A stretch of DNA of 64,000 bases from Adhaeribacter aerolatus (GTDB lineage: Bacteria > Bacteroidota > Bacteroidia > Cytophagales > Hymenobacteraceae). Made by a program: the position numbers and the translations under genes. The notes below the pieces were generated by a model. The model had not been told where the DNA came from. It saw nothing but the letters and a program-made list of their open reading frames with translations, and did no database searches. The stretch lies in assembly GCF_007991635.1 (NCBI RefSeq), contig NZ_BJYS01000026.1:1-64000 (forward strand). The letters are read 5' to 3'. This document shows, one piece after another, positions 43,147 to 52,200 of the stretch. Within the stretch, counting starts at the first letter, position 1. Each line of letters opens with the position of its first letter.

Positions 43147-46100
43147 TTAAAGCTTTACCACTTTATGACTGGACCAACCGCTGCCGGTATTTATTTGCAG
43201 CACGTATAAGCCGGCACTTAATTCCTGAATGTTGATTTTTTCGGCTACCTGTTTATTTACCACCATGGCTTCTTTTTGCCACACCAGGGTACCTGCTCCG
43301 GAAACTAACCGGAATAAAATTTTATCGCTCAAAATAGCGCCTGCTTTTACCTGTAAATCTTTCCGGGTCGGGTTCGGAAATAACACAATTTGCGTAGCTG
43401 GCGGTTCTGCCGCCTTATCTACCCGATGTACGGCTGAAGTTTCAGAAATACAGGCACCGACCTCAACTGTGAGGGTATAATCGCCGGTTTGCAGCGCCGG
43501 ATAAGTAGCCGCCGTAGCGCCCGGTATAGCCGTTCCGCCCAGATACCACTGGTAAGTATAAGCCGGGTTAGCTGGCTCTGCCGCCGCCAGCAAATTACCG
43601 GTAGCCGTTATGGTTGGTTTTACCGGCTTTATGCAAAAAGCTTTTTCGACTGCCGCCGCGTGGTAAGCCGAATTTCCGGCCTGTACGGCTTTTACTTTTA
43701 CTTCGCCGGCGCCCGTTAAAGTAAGCTGGTTTCCCTGCAAAGTAGCTGGCCCCGATACCACCACAAAACTAACCGGTAAGCCCGACGAAGCCGTGGCCGT
43801 TAAAAGAAAAGACGCATCGCCCAGGGTTTTATCCGGAATTTCGGTAAAGGTAATGGTCTGGTCTGATGCCGGTGGCGGTACACTATTTAACAGCAGCTTT
43901 TGTACGGCCGGTAAATTACCCGAACCCGGCAGCAACGCATACCGGCCCAGGAGCATATTATTATCGGGTAAGGTGAGCAGGCTGCTGACAAAAGCGGGGC
44001 TGCTCAGGTTGACGGAAAATTCGGTATCTACGGTGCCGTTGGCGTGCAGGCGAGCCAGATTCGTTTGGCTGGTACCGTTAACTGTGGTAAAAGAACCTCC
44101 AATTATTATCTTGCCATCTGTTTGCGGAGCAATTGCTAAAATTCTTTCGTTAGCATCATGGAGAGGCACGTTAAAGCTTGTTTCAATATGGCCATCAGCA
44201 TCTAACCGGAAAAGTTTAGACGGATCGTTGGCACCCAGCCGGCCACTCAGCAATATTTTGGCATCCGGCAATAAGGCCAGACTATTAAAAGAGGTAAAAG
44301 CCTTTTCATCTAAAGCAAAACCATTATCGAGGCTGCCATCGGGGTTTAAGCGCGAAATAACTTTATAGAAAGATTGGCCGCCCGGCTCCGTAAACCGCAA
44401 GGTACCGGCCAGTATAATTTTACCGGCGTTTTGGTTAGCGCCGGGCTGGTAAAACATTCGCAGGGCAGCGCCCCGGTCCACGGCAGGGTTGAAAGATTCG
44501 TCTAAAGTGCCATTGCTGTTTAGCCGGGCCAGGCTAATCCGGGCTTTATCCGCTACTTTAGAAAAAATGCCGCTCACTATTACCCGGTTATCCGGCAACA
44601 CCAGCATACTCCTGATTTCCGGTACCAGGTCGGGGTAGCCTTCAAAATCCGGGAAATTAGCTGTGTTATCCAGGGTGCCATCGGGGTTAAGTTTTGCCAG
44701 CGCCGGGCGGGGCTGCCCATTTACTTTTGTAAAATTCCCGCCCACCAATATTTTACCGTCCGGCAGCACATTTACCGCATATAGCTGTAGCGGGCCCTTG
44801 CTTTCGAAACGGGGAGTAAAGCTCATGTCCAGCCGACCATCTGCCAGCAACCGCACTAAACTGGCCCGGTCCAGGAGGCCGGCCCGGTAAAACTGGCCAT
44901 ACAATAATATTTTGTTATCGGGATGCGCTGCTATATAGGCCCCGGTACGGTACTGTAAAGACACGTTAAAACTGCCATCTTCGCTGCCGTTAGATCGCAG
45001 CCGGGCGAGGTGGATACATTCGCCGCCAACGGTTTTGTTGAAAGTGCCGGCTACCAGCATACCAAAAGGTAATACCCGGAAAGAATTAAACGCTGTGAAA
45101 GGCATCTGGTAATCAAAGGTATTATCCAGGGTGCCGCCGGCATGTAACCGAACCAGCGGCGCTTCTTTATCTACCCCGTTTACCTTATGAATAAAACCGG
45201 CAATTAATATTTTATCGTCCGGTAGTAATTGCATGGCTTTAACCGTATTAAAATAGGAGGTGTGCCCCGGGTCGTGTTCCTCTACGGCATCAAAACTGGT
45301 ATCGAAAGTGCCATTGGGGTGTAAGCGACCCAGTACGAACGATAGGTCGCTGTTGTAGTTAAACAGACCGGCTATCAGAATTTTTCCGTCGGGCTGGAAG
45401 GCAAAAGTATGAATGCCGCCCAGAATCACGCCGGTAAAGGTTTTATCCACCGAACCATCGGGCAGCAGGCGCACCAAATCTTCAATGGCTTCGCCGTTTA
45501 CGCTGGTAAAAAAGCCGCTCAGCAATATTTTATTATCCGGCTGTAAACCAATGCCCTGCATAAATTCTGCCGGGGTTTGGCCCGGAATGGCCGGTACTAA
45601 AGTCAGGTTAAAATTTGCATCGGGTGCACCGTTGGCATTAAATCGCACGACATTCTGTTTGGGCGAGTCTCTTACGGTAAAAGCACCCACCAGCAGGAAT
45701 TTATCGTCGGGCTGTACCAATATTTTCGTCAGCAAAAAGCCGCCGGCATTGGGCCCCAGTTGTATAAAAAAGCTTTGGTCGGGGGTGCCGTCGGGGTTTA
45801 AGCGCACAACGGCCGGCTGCTGGGTACCATTAGGTGTTTTAACATACCCGCCAATCAATATTTTCCCATCCGATTGCGCCGCCATTACCTGAATGGTATA
45901 GTGGGCGATATCGGCGGTGAAACTATTATCCAGGAGGCCATCGGTGGTGAGGCGGGCCAATCCGACTTTAGGCTGGCCCTGTACTTTCTCAAAATTGCCG
46001 CGAATAAGGGTTTTGTTTTCCGGCAACGGCAGCAGTTGCGTAACCGTGCCGTTGGCCCAAACATCCGGTACCTGAAAATTGGGATCTAATGCTGGGTTGG

Positions 46101-46227
46101 TAGCTTGGGCTTGGGCAGTGTATTGGATGAGGAATATTAAAATAAAAAGCCACAGTAACATGGCCGAAAGGTCTTTTAAAGTCCTTTTGTTTTTCCGGAT
46201 TAAGGGCTTGTAATTCATTTTTTTCAA
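43147..46227 (-). CDS. Secreted delta-60 repeat protein with T9SS sorting domain
   Basis: The 1026-residue protein has a signal peptide (MLLWLFILIFLIQYTAQAQA). Residues 40 to about 790 are a long run of delta-60 repeats, each with the pattern PDGKILIGG...VNG...ARL..DG..D.SF, probably forming one or two beta-propellers. An Ig-like segment and a bacterial Ig-like piece (TITATGNLLAAAEPANPAYT) follow. The C-terminus is a type IX secretion domain, VLFPNPTRKDLQV to SSHKVVKL. It should be secreted or attached to the cell surface. Function unknown; adhesion is a guess. Confidence 0.9.
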   Translation of the reverse strand: MKKMNYKPLIRKNKRTLKDLSAMLLWLFILIFLIQYTAQAQATNPALDPNFQVPDVWANGTVTQLLPLPENKTLIRGNFEKVQGQPKVGLARLTTDGLLDNSFTADIAHYTIQVMAAQSDGKILIGGYVKTPNGTQQPAVVRLNPDGTPDQSFFIQLGPNAGGFLLTKILVQPDDKFLLVGAFTVRDSPKQNVVRFNANGAPDANFNLTLVPAIPGQTPAEFMQGIGLQPDNKILLSGFFTSVNGEAIEDLVRLLPDGSVDKTFTGVILGGIHTFAFQPDGKILIAGLFNYNSDLSFVLGRLHPNGTFDTSFDAVEEHDPGHTSYFNTVKAMQLLPDDKILIAGFIHKVNGVDKEAPLVRLHAGGTLDNTFDYQMPFTAFNSFRVLPFGMLVAGTFNKTVGGECIHLARLRSNGSEDGSFNVSLQYRTGAYIAAHPDNKILLYGQFYRAGLLDRASLVRLLADGRLDMSFTPRFESKGPLQLYAVNVLPDGKILVGGNFTKVNGQPRPALAKLNPDGTLDNTANFPDFEGYPDLVPEIRSMLVLPDNRVIVSGIFSKVADKARISLARLNSNGTLDESFNPAVDRGAALRMFYQPGANQNAGKIILAGTLRFTEPGGQSFYKVISRLNPDGSLDNGFALDEKAFTSFNSLALLPDAKILLSGRLGANDPSKLFRLDADGHIETSFNVPLHDANERILAIAPQTDGKIIIGGSFTTVNGTSQTNLARLHANGTVDTEFSVNLSSPAFVSSLLTLPDNNMLLGRYALLPGSGNLPAVQKLLLNSVPPPASDQTITFTEIPDKTLGDASFLLTATASSGLPVSFVVVSGPATLQGNQLTLTGAGEVKVKAVQAGNSAYHAAAVEKAFCIKPVKPTITATGNLLAAAEPANPAYTYQWYLGGTAIPGATAATYPALQTGDYTLTVEVGACISETSAVHRVDKAAEPPATQIVLFPNPTRKDLQVKAGAILSDKILFRLVSGAGTLVWQKEAMVVNKQVAEKINIQELSAGLYVLQINTGSGWSSHKVVKL

Positions 46228-46845
46228 TAGTGTTATTTTATCAGATCGGGTATTCTGGAGCGGTTATTCGTTTATCCGGCAGGCGCCAATAAGGCGGCTA
46301 AAGCCTGCCCGGATGCTGTTTTAAACAGTGTTGTATTTATCTGACTTTTCTAAAAAGCATTTTGCATAGGCACATCCGGTTATATTTTTGAGGTTTCTGT
46401 TTACGGCCGGCATTTTTCTCCCGGATTTGGGCCCAAACTGGCGCGCCCGCTTCAACAAGATACCATCCGGCATTTTAAAGTTGCATCGGCCTCTGGCGCA
46501 AATCAATTTTTATCTGATTAATGCCGGAATTAGCGGTTTGAATAACTGGTATCAGACCTTGAATAAGGGGTGGGTAAGGGCTTCTGTTTAAAGCCGGAAG
46601 CTTCGGCAAGCCGGCAGGCGAATTTATTTAGAACCAACAGCTAGTAGCTGGTGTAAAGAAGAAGGATAGCTATAGCACCTTGCCTTTAATATTGGGCTGT
46701 TCCGTAATAATAGGTTTGTTTTGCCGCTGGAATATTTGTTTAGCCTTGAGCCGGCGTAAAGTATAAAATATGAGGTTTGGGTAGGTACAAATTATGCCTG
46801 GCAGAAGGCTGACGCGTTAGTAAACCTCAGTAAGCTGGCTTGTTG
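46228..46845. other. Intergenic region with one inverted repeat
   Basis: About 620 bases with no convincing gene. An inverted repeat (ATCCGGCAGGC at 46274-46284 with GCCTGCCCGGAT at 46303-46314) lies upstream of the delta-60 gene; it has no T run. The rest is unremarkable. Confidence 0.5.
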
Positions 46846-47385
46846 TTAAAGCGCTTTGTTAATAATGCTCACGTCTTTTTTAATCTTGGCGGCCCATTCT
46901 TTTTGCCGGGCAATATTGTTACCGCCGCTGGTTTCCTGATCATACAATTCCTGGTAAGCGGTCATGTCTTTTATATATTGTTGCAGCCGGTTTTCTACCT
47001 GTTCTTTTTGCCGGGCGGTTCTATCCAAACTGTTTAGCTCCAGTTCCAGGGTTTCGGCATATAGATGCGCAATGTCAAAATGTAGTTGCTCGTGCGCCAG
47101 GGTATAGGCCTCTTTATAAGCAGCTTTCACCCACGAAGCATCGGTAAAGGCTACCGCCACAGCATCGTACCGGGCTTTGCCGGTCCAGAAGTTTACTTTC
47201 TTAACCTGCAGGTTAATGGTTACGGTAATTTGTGCCCCATTATGCCGGTCGGCAGGTTTTGGTTTACCTTTAAAATCGGCCCAGGTTAATTTCCGCTCCA
47301 TACTGTAAATCAGAGTATCCCGTTGCTGGCCTAAGCCACGCAACGATAAAAACAAACCGAACACAACCAGCAGGCAACTTCTCAT
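46846..47385 (-). CDS. DUF922 family putative metalloprotease
   Basis: The 179-residue protein has a signal peptide (CLLVVFGLFLSLRGLGQ). It matches DUF922: SMERKLTWADFKGKP, then VAVAFTDASWV, and AYTLAHEQLHFDIAHLYAETLE, an HExxH zinc motif near residue 98. The C-terminal helices are charged. This family of predicted Zn-dependent proteases is exported; no substrate is known. Monocistronic. Confidence 0.88.
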   Translation of the reverse strand: MRSCLLVVFGLFLSLRGLGQQRDTLIYSMERKLTWADFKGKPKPADRHNGAQITVTINLQVKKVNFWTGKARYDAVAVAFTDASWVKAAYKEAYTLAHEQLHFDIAHLYAETLELELNSLDRTARQKEQVENRLQQYIKDMTAYQELYDQETSGGNNIARQKEWAAKIKKDVSIINKAL

Positions 47386-47688
47386 CTAATCTTTTTTAAT
47401 TTTTACCGACCACCAGCGGTACTTACCGCAGGCGCAAAAATGGCCTTTAGTAAATACGGTTAAACTTTTCTACGTTTATGCAAATACTGTTCCGTAAGCC
47501 AAGTTGGCTTTCCCAAATTTGCTCTTCCGCCCGCACCGTACGCTACAAATTTGTTTTACTCATAGGGTTGTTCCCTGGTGCAGCAGCTTTCGCCGTTTCC
47601 TTTACCTGATTATACCCGTATGTTCAGCTTTCCGCTGATAAACCAGGCGAGCACTTCGTAGAATTAAATAATTGTAGGGCTGGACCGG
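47386..47688. other. Intergenic spacer, nothing recognised
   Basis: About 300 bases between the DUF922 and YoaK-like genes. No frame, hairpin or RNA signature was found. Confidence 0.45.
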
Positions 47689-48441
47689 TTAGCGGAGCTT
47701 TCTTTCCTTCGTGTCGCGCTGCCGTCTTAAATTGATGATTCTGAATTTTAGGCTATCATACCACAATCCTAATAATAACATGGTGGCCGGTATAAGTAAA
47801 ACGTACAATTCTAGATAAGGGTAGAAGATGCCCCCGGCTACGCCGCCCGTGAAGAAAAAAATAATAATTCTTAACCGAAGCCGGATGGTAGCCAATAACT
47901 TTTGCTTTTGCTCTTTTAGTTTGTAAAAGAAGAGTTGGGATAATTCGATACCCAGGTCGGTGAAAAGCCCGGTTAAATGCGTAGTCCGGACCAGCGCGCC
48001 GGAAATGCGGGTTACCAGCGAGTTTTGTAAACCCATGGCAAAAAGCAAACTAAAGGCAATCAGATTCGCGTTGCCGGGTTTTAACAGGTTACCGGTTAAG
48101 GCCACCGTAAACAGAATCAGGCTTTCTATCAGGGTTGGAATAACATAAACAAAGCGCTCACTTTTACGGGTAATTATTTCTACGAGCAGGTTAGAGACAA
48201 ACGAACCTAAAAAGAAAAACAGGATGTAAGAAAAATATACCAGGCTTTGCGCGAATTGAAGCTTAAAAACTTCATCGATAAAAAAAGCAAAGTGCCCGGT
48301 AACATTGGTGGTTAATCGCTGCACCGATAAAAAGCCGGCCACATTAACCATACCAGCCACAAAGGAAAGGAGAGAGGCTATTTTCTTATTATGGCTTATT
48401 GTTCGGTTCTTTCCCCGGTGTCTGAACATACTCTTTACCAA
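47689..48441 (-). CDS. YoaK (DUF1275) family membrane protein
   Basis: The 250-residue protein has about six membrane helices and the DUF1275 signatures IASLLSFVAGMVNVAGFLSV, TTNVTGHFAFF, FSLLFAMGLQNSLV and VRTTHLTGLFTDLGIELS. These small inner-membrane proteins may be permeases but are uncharacterised. Single gene. Confidence 0.9.
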   Translation of the reverse strand: MVKSMFRHRGKNRTISHNKKIASLLSFVAGMVNVAGFLSVQRLTTNVTGHFAFFIDEVFKLQFAQSLVYFSYILFFFLGSFVSNLLVEIITRKSERFVYVIPTLIESLILFTVALTGNLLKPGNANLIAFSLLFAMGLQNSLVTRISGALVRTTHLTGLFTDLGIELSQLFFYKLKEQKQKLLATIRLRLRIIIFFFTGGVAGGIFYPYLELYVLLIPATMLLLGLWYDSLKFRIINLRRQRDTKERKLR

Positions 48442-48731
48442 TCAACGCACCTTTACAGATGGTTTTATTTATGATGAACCAGCGCGTATAAAGCCGCCAG
48501 GATCATTCGCCGTTTTTATAAATTTCTAATGGCAACGGCAAACCGGTACCCCCGAAATTAAGTAAACCCAAGGTGTTACCCCCGTGGTTTTTATCCGGTT
48601 TTAGCTAATCGTTTTTACAAATTATTAATTCGGCAAAAGTTAATGGTAAAATGTTGAATTTTTAATAAATTGAAAAGCTTTAAACAGAAGTAAAGTGTTT
48701 GAGCCATAATTTAGAAGCATAGAGCGAGCGC

Positions 48732-49196
48732 ATGAATTTATTAACCCAACTAATCCTAAGCCTGATATTCCTCGCTTTTGCCCCGCAGAACCAGCAGGCG
48801 CCGGCCGCCAGCCAGGGCATTCTGGGTACCATTACCCTGCGGGAAGGTAATTTTATGCCGGGCCCCAACCGGAAAGACAAAATGCAACCGGTAGCGGCGG
48901 GTAAAATAGCTCCCCGCGAAATATTTGTGTACGAATTAACCAACCTGAAACAAGTAAAGGCCAACGGGCCGTTTTACAGCGAACTAAAATCTAACCTGGT
49001 GGCAAAAGTAGTTTCCGGCGAAGATGGCTTATTCCGGGTAGATTTAAAACCCGGTAAATATTCGGTTTTCTCGAAAGAGCCCGGTGGCCTGTTTGCCAAC
49101 CGCCTCGACGGCGACGGCAATATTTACCCCGTAGAAGTTACCGAAAGCCGCCTGACGCTGATTGATTTTATTATTGATTATAACGCTAGTTATTAA
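48732..49196 (+). CDS. Secreted prealbumin/carboxypeptidase-regulatory-like protein
   Basis: The 154-residue protein has an N-terminal signal (LLTQLILSLIFLAFAPQNQQ). The mature part looks like a single beta-sandwich of the carboxypeptidase-regulatory or transthyretin type: ILGTITLREGNFMPGPNR, REIFVYELTN, LVAKVVSGEDGLFRVDLKPGKYS, and a terminal LIDFIIDYNA. Such domains are usually fused to larger proteins; here it is alone. Function unknown. Confidence 0.72.
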   Translation: MNLLTQLILSLIFLAFAPQNQQAPAASQGILGTITLREGNFMPGPNRKDKMQPVAAGKIAPREIFVYELTNLKQVKANGPFYSELKSNLVAKVVSGEDGLFRVDLKPGKYSVFSKEPGGLFANRLDGDGNIYPVEVTESRLTLIDFIIDYNASY

Positions 49197-49293
49197 ATAG
49201 GTAGCTAATTAGAAGTTAGTTTTTGCTTGCCTTTATCTAACGATAAGCTAGATTTTTATTTTCTAAAATTGCAATTGCGCAAAAAGGAGAAAA

Positions 49294-49391
49294 TCCTGTT
49301 TGGAGAGGGCAGGCGGAGTAAAATACCTGTTCAGTTTTTTATTTTAGAATTATATGCTGTAAAATCCTCCCCCTGCCCCCTCCAAAAGGAG
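49294..49391. repeat. Inverted pair of pyrimidine-rich palindromic repeats
   Basis: CCTCCCCCTGCCCCCTCC followed by AAAAGGAG (49366-49391) has an inverted, diverged mate at 49294-49318 (GGAGAGGGCAGGCGGAG on the plus strand). A third relative with hairpin CCCTCCTA-AAAA-TAGGAGGG is at 61374-61402. The pair lies in the leader region of rimO. Confidence 0.65.
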
Positions 49392-49511
49392 ACGAAAAAA
49401 TTATTCAGAATAGCTACTACACCTATTTCTATTTTATGAATTTTATTTTATCCCCGTTTAAATAAGTTTATCAATTAGAGGCAGTACTTCTTTTATTCCC
49501 TAAACAAATCG

Positions 49512-49519
49512 TACCTTTG
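49512..49519 (+). promoter_or_regulatory. Putative -7 box (TAccTTTG) of rimO
   Basis: This is an exact TAnnTTTG match 82 bases before the rimO start, suggesting a leader of about 75 bases. No clear -33 element. Confidence 0.45.
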
Positions 49520-49601
49520 CAAATTATTTCTCAGGCGAACCATTCTATTTAACCATTGGTTTAGGATTAAGCTTGATAGTGCCAATTTTGCAAGAAAATA
49601 C

Positions 49602-50915
49602 GTGAAAGTAAGAAGTTTAAAAAAAGATAAGGTAAACGTTATTACCTTAGGTTGTTCTAAAAACCTGGTAGATTCCGAAGTGCTGATGAGCCAGTTACGC
49701 GCCAACGATATGGCCGTGGTGCACGAGTCGGAGAAAGACGATGCCAACATCATTATTATTAACACCTGCGGCTTTATCGATAACGCCAAGCAGGAATCCA
49801 TTGATACCATTCTGCAATACGCCGACGAAAAAGAAGCCGGCCATATTGATAAATTATACGTTACCGGTTGTTTATCGCAGCGTTACAAAGATTCGCTGGA
49901 AACCGAGATTCCGCAGGTTGATGCTTTTTTTGGTACCCTGGAATTGCCCCAACTACTCAAAACCTTAGAAGCCGATTACAAACACGAATTAATTGGCGAG
50001 CGCCTGCTGACCACACCCAAACATTACGCTTATTTTAAAATTGCCGAAGGCTGTAACCGGCCGTGTTCGTTTTGCGCCATTCCGCTGATGCGCGGCAAGC
50101 ACGTAGACCGCTCTATCGAAGATTTGGTAAAAGAAGCTACGCGCCTGGCCGCCATGGGTACGAAAGAATTAATATTAATTGCCCAGGATTTAACGTATTA
50201 CGGCCTCGAAAAATATGGCGAGCGCAAGTTAGCCGATTTAATGCGCCGGCTATCGGACGTAAACGGCATCGATTGGATTCGGTTGCAGTACGCCTATCCG
50301 TCGCAGTTCCCGATGGACGCGTTGAAAGTAATGGCCGAGCGGGAAAATATTTGCAAATATTTAGATATGCCGTTGCAGCATATTTCGGATAACATGCTCA
50401 AAACCATGCGCCGCGGCATCAGCAAGCGCCGCACCATTGAACTGGTAGATAATATTCGGCAGCAGGTACCGGACATCGCCTTGCGCACCACCTTAATTGC
50501 CGGCCACCCCGGCGAAACCCAGCAGGACTTTGAAGAACTGTACGACTTTGTGGAGCAGACCCGTTTCGACCGCCTGGGTATTTTTACCTACTCGCACGAA
50601 GAAAGCACCCACGCCTTTACTTTACCCGACGATGTACCGGCCGAAGTAAAGCAGGAACGCGCCGATGCCATTATGGAATTGCAGCAAGGTATTTCTTTAG
50701 AACTGAACGAAGCACGCGTAGGCCACACCTACAAAGTATTATTCGACCGGAAAGAAAGCGGTTATTACGTGGGCCGTACCCAATACGATTCGCCGGAAGT
50801 AGACAACGAAGTGCTGGTACCTGCCAAAAATGCTTACCTGCGCATCGGCGATTTTGCCAACGTCCGCATCACCGATTCTACCGATTTTGATTTGTACGGC
50901 GAAGTAATCGCTTAA
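49602..50915 (+). CDS. rimO: Ribosomal protein S12 methylthiotransferase
   Basis: The 437-residue radical SAM enzyme adds a methylthio group to an Asp of ribosomal protein S12. The N-terminal UPF0004 domain holds a second Fe-S cluster through Cys18 (TLGCSKN), Cys56 (NTCGF) and Cys90 (VTGCLSQR). The radical SAM cluster is Cys151, Cys155 and Cys158 in EGCNRPCSFCAIP. A TRAM domain ends the protein. Start is GTG at 49602, which fits the usual N-terminal strand. The gene is followed by a strong terminator. Confidence 0.97.
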   Translation: MKVRSLKKDKVNVITLGCSKNLVDSEVLMSQLRANDMAVVHESEKDDANIIIINTCGFIDNAKQESIDTILQYADEKEAGHIDKLYVTGCLSQRYKDSLETEIPQVDAFFGTLELPQLLKTLEADYKHELIGERLLTTPKHYAYFKIAEGCNRPCSFCAIPLMRGKHVDRSIEDLVKEATRLAAMGTKELILIAQDLTYYGLEKYGERKLADLMRRLSDVNGIDWIRLQYAYPSQFPMDALKVMAERENICKYLDMPLQHISDNMLKTMRRGISKRRTIELVDNIRQQVPDIALRTTLIAGHPGETQQDFEELYDFVEQTRFDRLGIFTYSHEESTHAFTLPDDVPAEVKQERADAIMELQQGISLELNEARVGHTYKVLFDRKESGYYVGRTQYDSPEVDNEVLVPAKNAYLRIGDFANVRITDSTDFDLYGEVIA

Positions 50916-50937
50916 CGGAATTACATTGAATGCAAAG

Positions 50938-50967
50938 AAATCCGCGCTGGACACAGCGCGGATTTTT
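50938..50967 (+). terminator. Rho-independent terminator of rimO
   Basis: An 11-bp stem (50938-50948 with 50955-50965, GC-rich core CCGCGCT, loop GGACAC) is followed by a T run, 23 bases after the rimO stop. Confidence 0.9.
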
Positions 50968-51168
50968 TGTTTCCGGGTATTCCGGCATAAATGAGCGAAG
51001 CTAATTTTTATTTGAATTTATAATATGCTTGGCTAGAGCTTCACCTAATTAGAAATTAAAAATTATGAATTTTAGATTAGAAGAGCTATTTTGATTTATC
51101 AGTCTTCGTCTAGTTCTAAAATCTATTTTGGAGAAGTACCAGCAGATCAATGTAGAACTTTCGTACAA

Positions 51169-51246
51169 GCCCCAAAGGGGCGTAATATACCAGCGATGGG
51201 TGTAGCCCATCGAAAATGCAGATACATTTAAAAGCCCTGAAAGGGC
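51169..51246 (+). repeat. Left REP array of the TnpA unit (three hairpins)
   Basis: Hairpins in order: GCCCC-AAA-GGGGC (51169-51181), CGATGGG-TGTAG-CCCATCG (51194-51212), GCCCT-GAA-AGGGC (51234-51246). The middle hairpin keeps the TGTAG loop of the solo element at 31923-31941 while its stem pairs differ. The transposase starts 40 bases later. Confidence 0.88.
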
Positions 51247-51286
51247 GAAATATTTCACGGAAATCAATTCGAACATCATACAAATA

Positions 51287-51739
51287 ATGGGGCAGTCACT
51301 GGTAAAGAACTACATTCACCTCATATTCAGTACTAAGCACCGGATGCCCTTGATACAGCCAAGAGTGGAAGCAGAATTGCATCAATATTTAGGCGGTATC
51401 TGCAACAACCTGGAATGCATTCCTATCATCGTAGGCGGCTATACCGACCATATTCATGTTTTGTGTTTGCTCTCCAAGAAAATAGCTTTAATAAAATTGA
51501 TGGAAGAATTGAAGTCGCATTCTTCTAAATGGATAAAAACGAAAGGAGATGATTATGCAAGCTTCTATTGGCAGGAAGGGTATGGTGCTTTCTCCATTAA
51601 CCCCAGCGAAGTTGATACAGTTGTAACGTATATTTCCAACCAGAAAGAACATCATCAGCATAAAACTTTTCAGGAAGAGTATCGGGCCTTTCTGAAGAAA
51701 TACCGGGTGCCGTATGATGAACGGTATGTTTGGGATTAG
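51287..51739 (+). CDS. REP-associated (IS200/IS605-type) Y1 transposase
   Basis: The 150-residue protein is a TnpA-like HUH single-strand transposase. It shows NYIHLIFSTKHRMPLIQ at the front, DHIHVLCLLSKK with the HUH histidine pair near residue 64, and a C-terminal helix VTYISNQKEHHQHKTFQEE holding the candidate catalytic Tyr. No tnpB accessory gene is present. Palindrome arrays on both sides, in mirror order, mark it as the enzyme that moves those repeats, as for RAYT/REP systems. The frame is intact and likely active. Confidence 0.9.
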   Translation: MGQSLVKNYIHLIFSTKHRMPLIQPRVEAELHQYLGGICNNLECIPIIVGGYTDHIHVLCLLSKKIALIKLMEELKSHSSKWIKTKGDDYASFYWQEGYGAFSINPSEVDTVVTYISNQKEHHQHKTFQEEYRAFLKKYRVPYDERYVWD

Positions 51740-51746
51740 CTATTTC

Positions 51747-51824
51747 GCCCTTTCAGGGCTTAGAAAATAATGCTTGTTTTCACAGGGCTGCACCCTGTGC
51801 TAGGTTATGGTGCCCTTTCAGGGC
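51747..51824 (-). repeat. Right REP array of the TnpA unit, mirror of the left
   Basis: Read on the plus strand: GCCCT-TTC-AGGGC (51747-51759), CACAGGG-CTGCA-CCCTGTG (51781-51799), GCCCT-TTC-AGGGC (51812-51824). Read on the minus strand these give the same order and loops (GAA, TGCAG, GAA) as the left array, with different stem pairs in the middle hairpin. Confidence 0.88.
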
Positions 51825-51829
51825 TGAAG

Positions 51830-52200
51830 GACTTAGATAATTACTTCAGCTTTGGCCTGCTCATCCAAGAGGGCTATCAGAGGAAGCAGTTATTAAGCCG
51901 ACGCCAAGTAAAACCGGCCGTTAAAAAGCTGCCACATATCGCTGCGTCCACACTTGCGGCAGGTGGGTTTACCACGTTTTTCTATCTAATTATCAATTTC
52001 CTTTTAAGGCACGGTGGATGGTGCAGCAGCTTTGCTATTAATCGTTGCCTACCGCTGACAATCGGAAAAACTTGGTACCTTTACAGGCGTTAAACGGAGC
52101 TTTAGGCGGTTGTGGATAGAATTTTATTCTTTCTGCTGCCGCCTTGGTTCTTTTTCTCCAAAAAAAATGTAATAAACCCTATTGAGATAATAAGTTAAGA
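51830..52200. other. Intergenic spacer, nothing recognised
   Basis: About 370 bases between the right REP array and terC. A short frame overlaps the repeats but has no protein-like character. The terC promoter should lie here; no exact TAnnTTTG was found. Confidence 0.4.

Noticed and set aside
46321-46506. 61-codon minus-strand frame in the gap before the delta-60 gene
   Set aside because: Composition is unlike real proteins here and there is no conserved motif or sensible start context.
51770-52093. 107-codon frame after the transposase
   Set aside because: It lies across the right REP hairpins, has no protein-like composition, and its start is within the repeat.
52100-52200. Search for a yybP-ykoY manganese riboswitch before terC
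   Set aside because: The spacer is short, AT-rich and lacks the conserved loop sequences.
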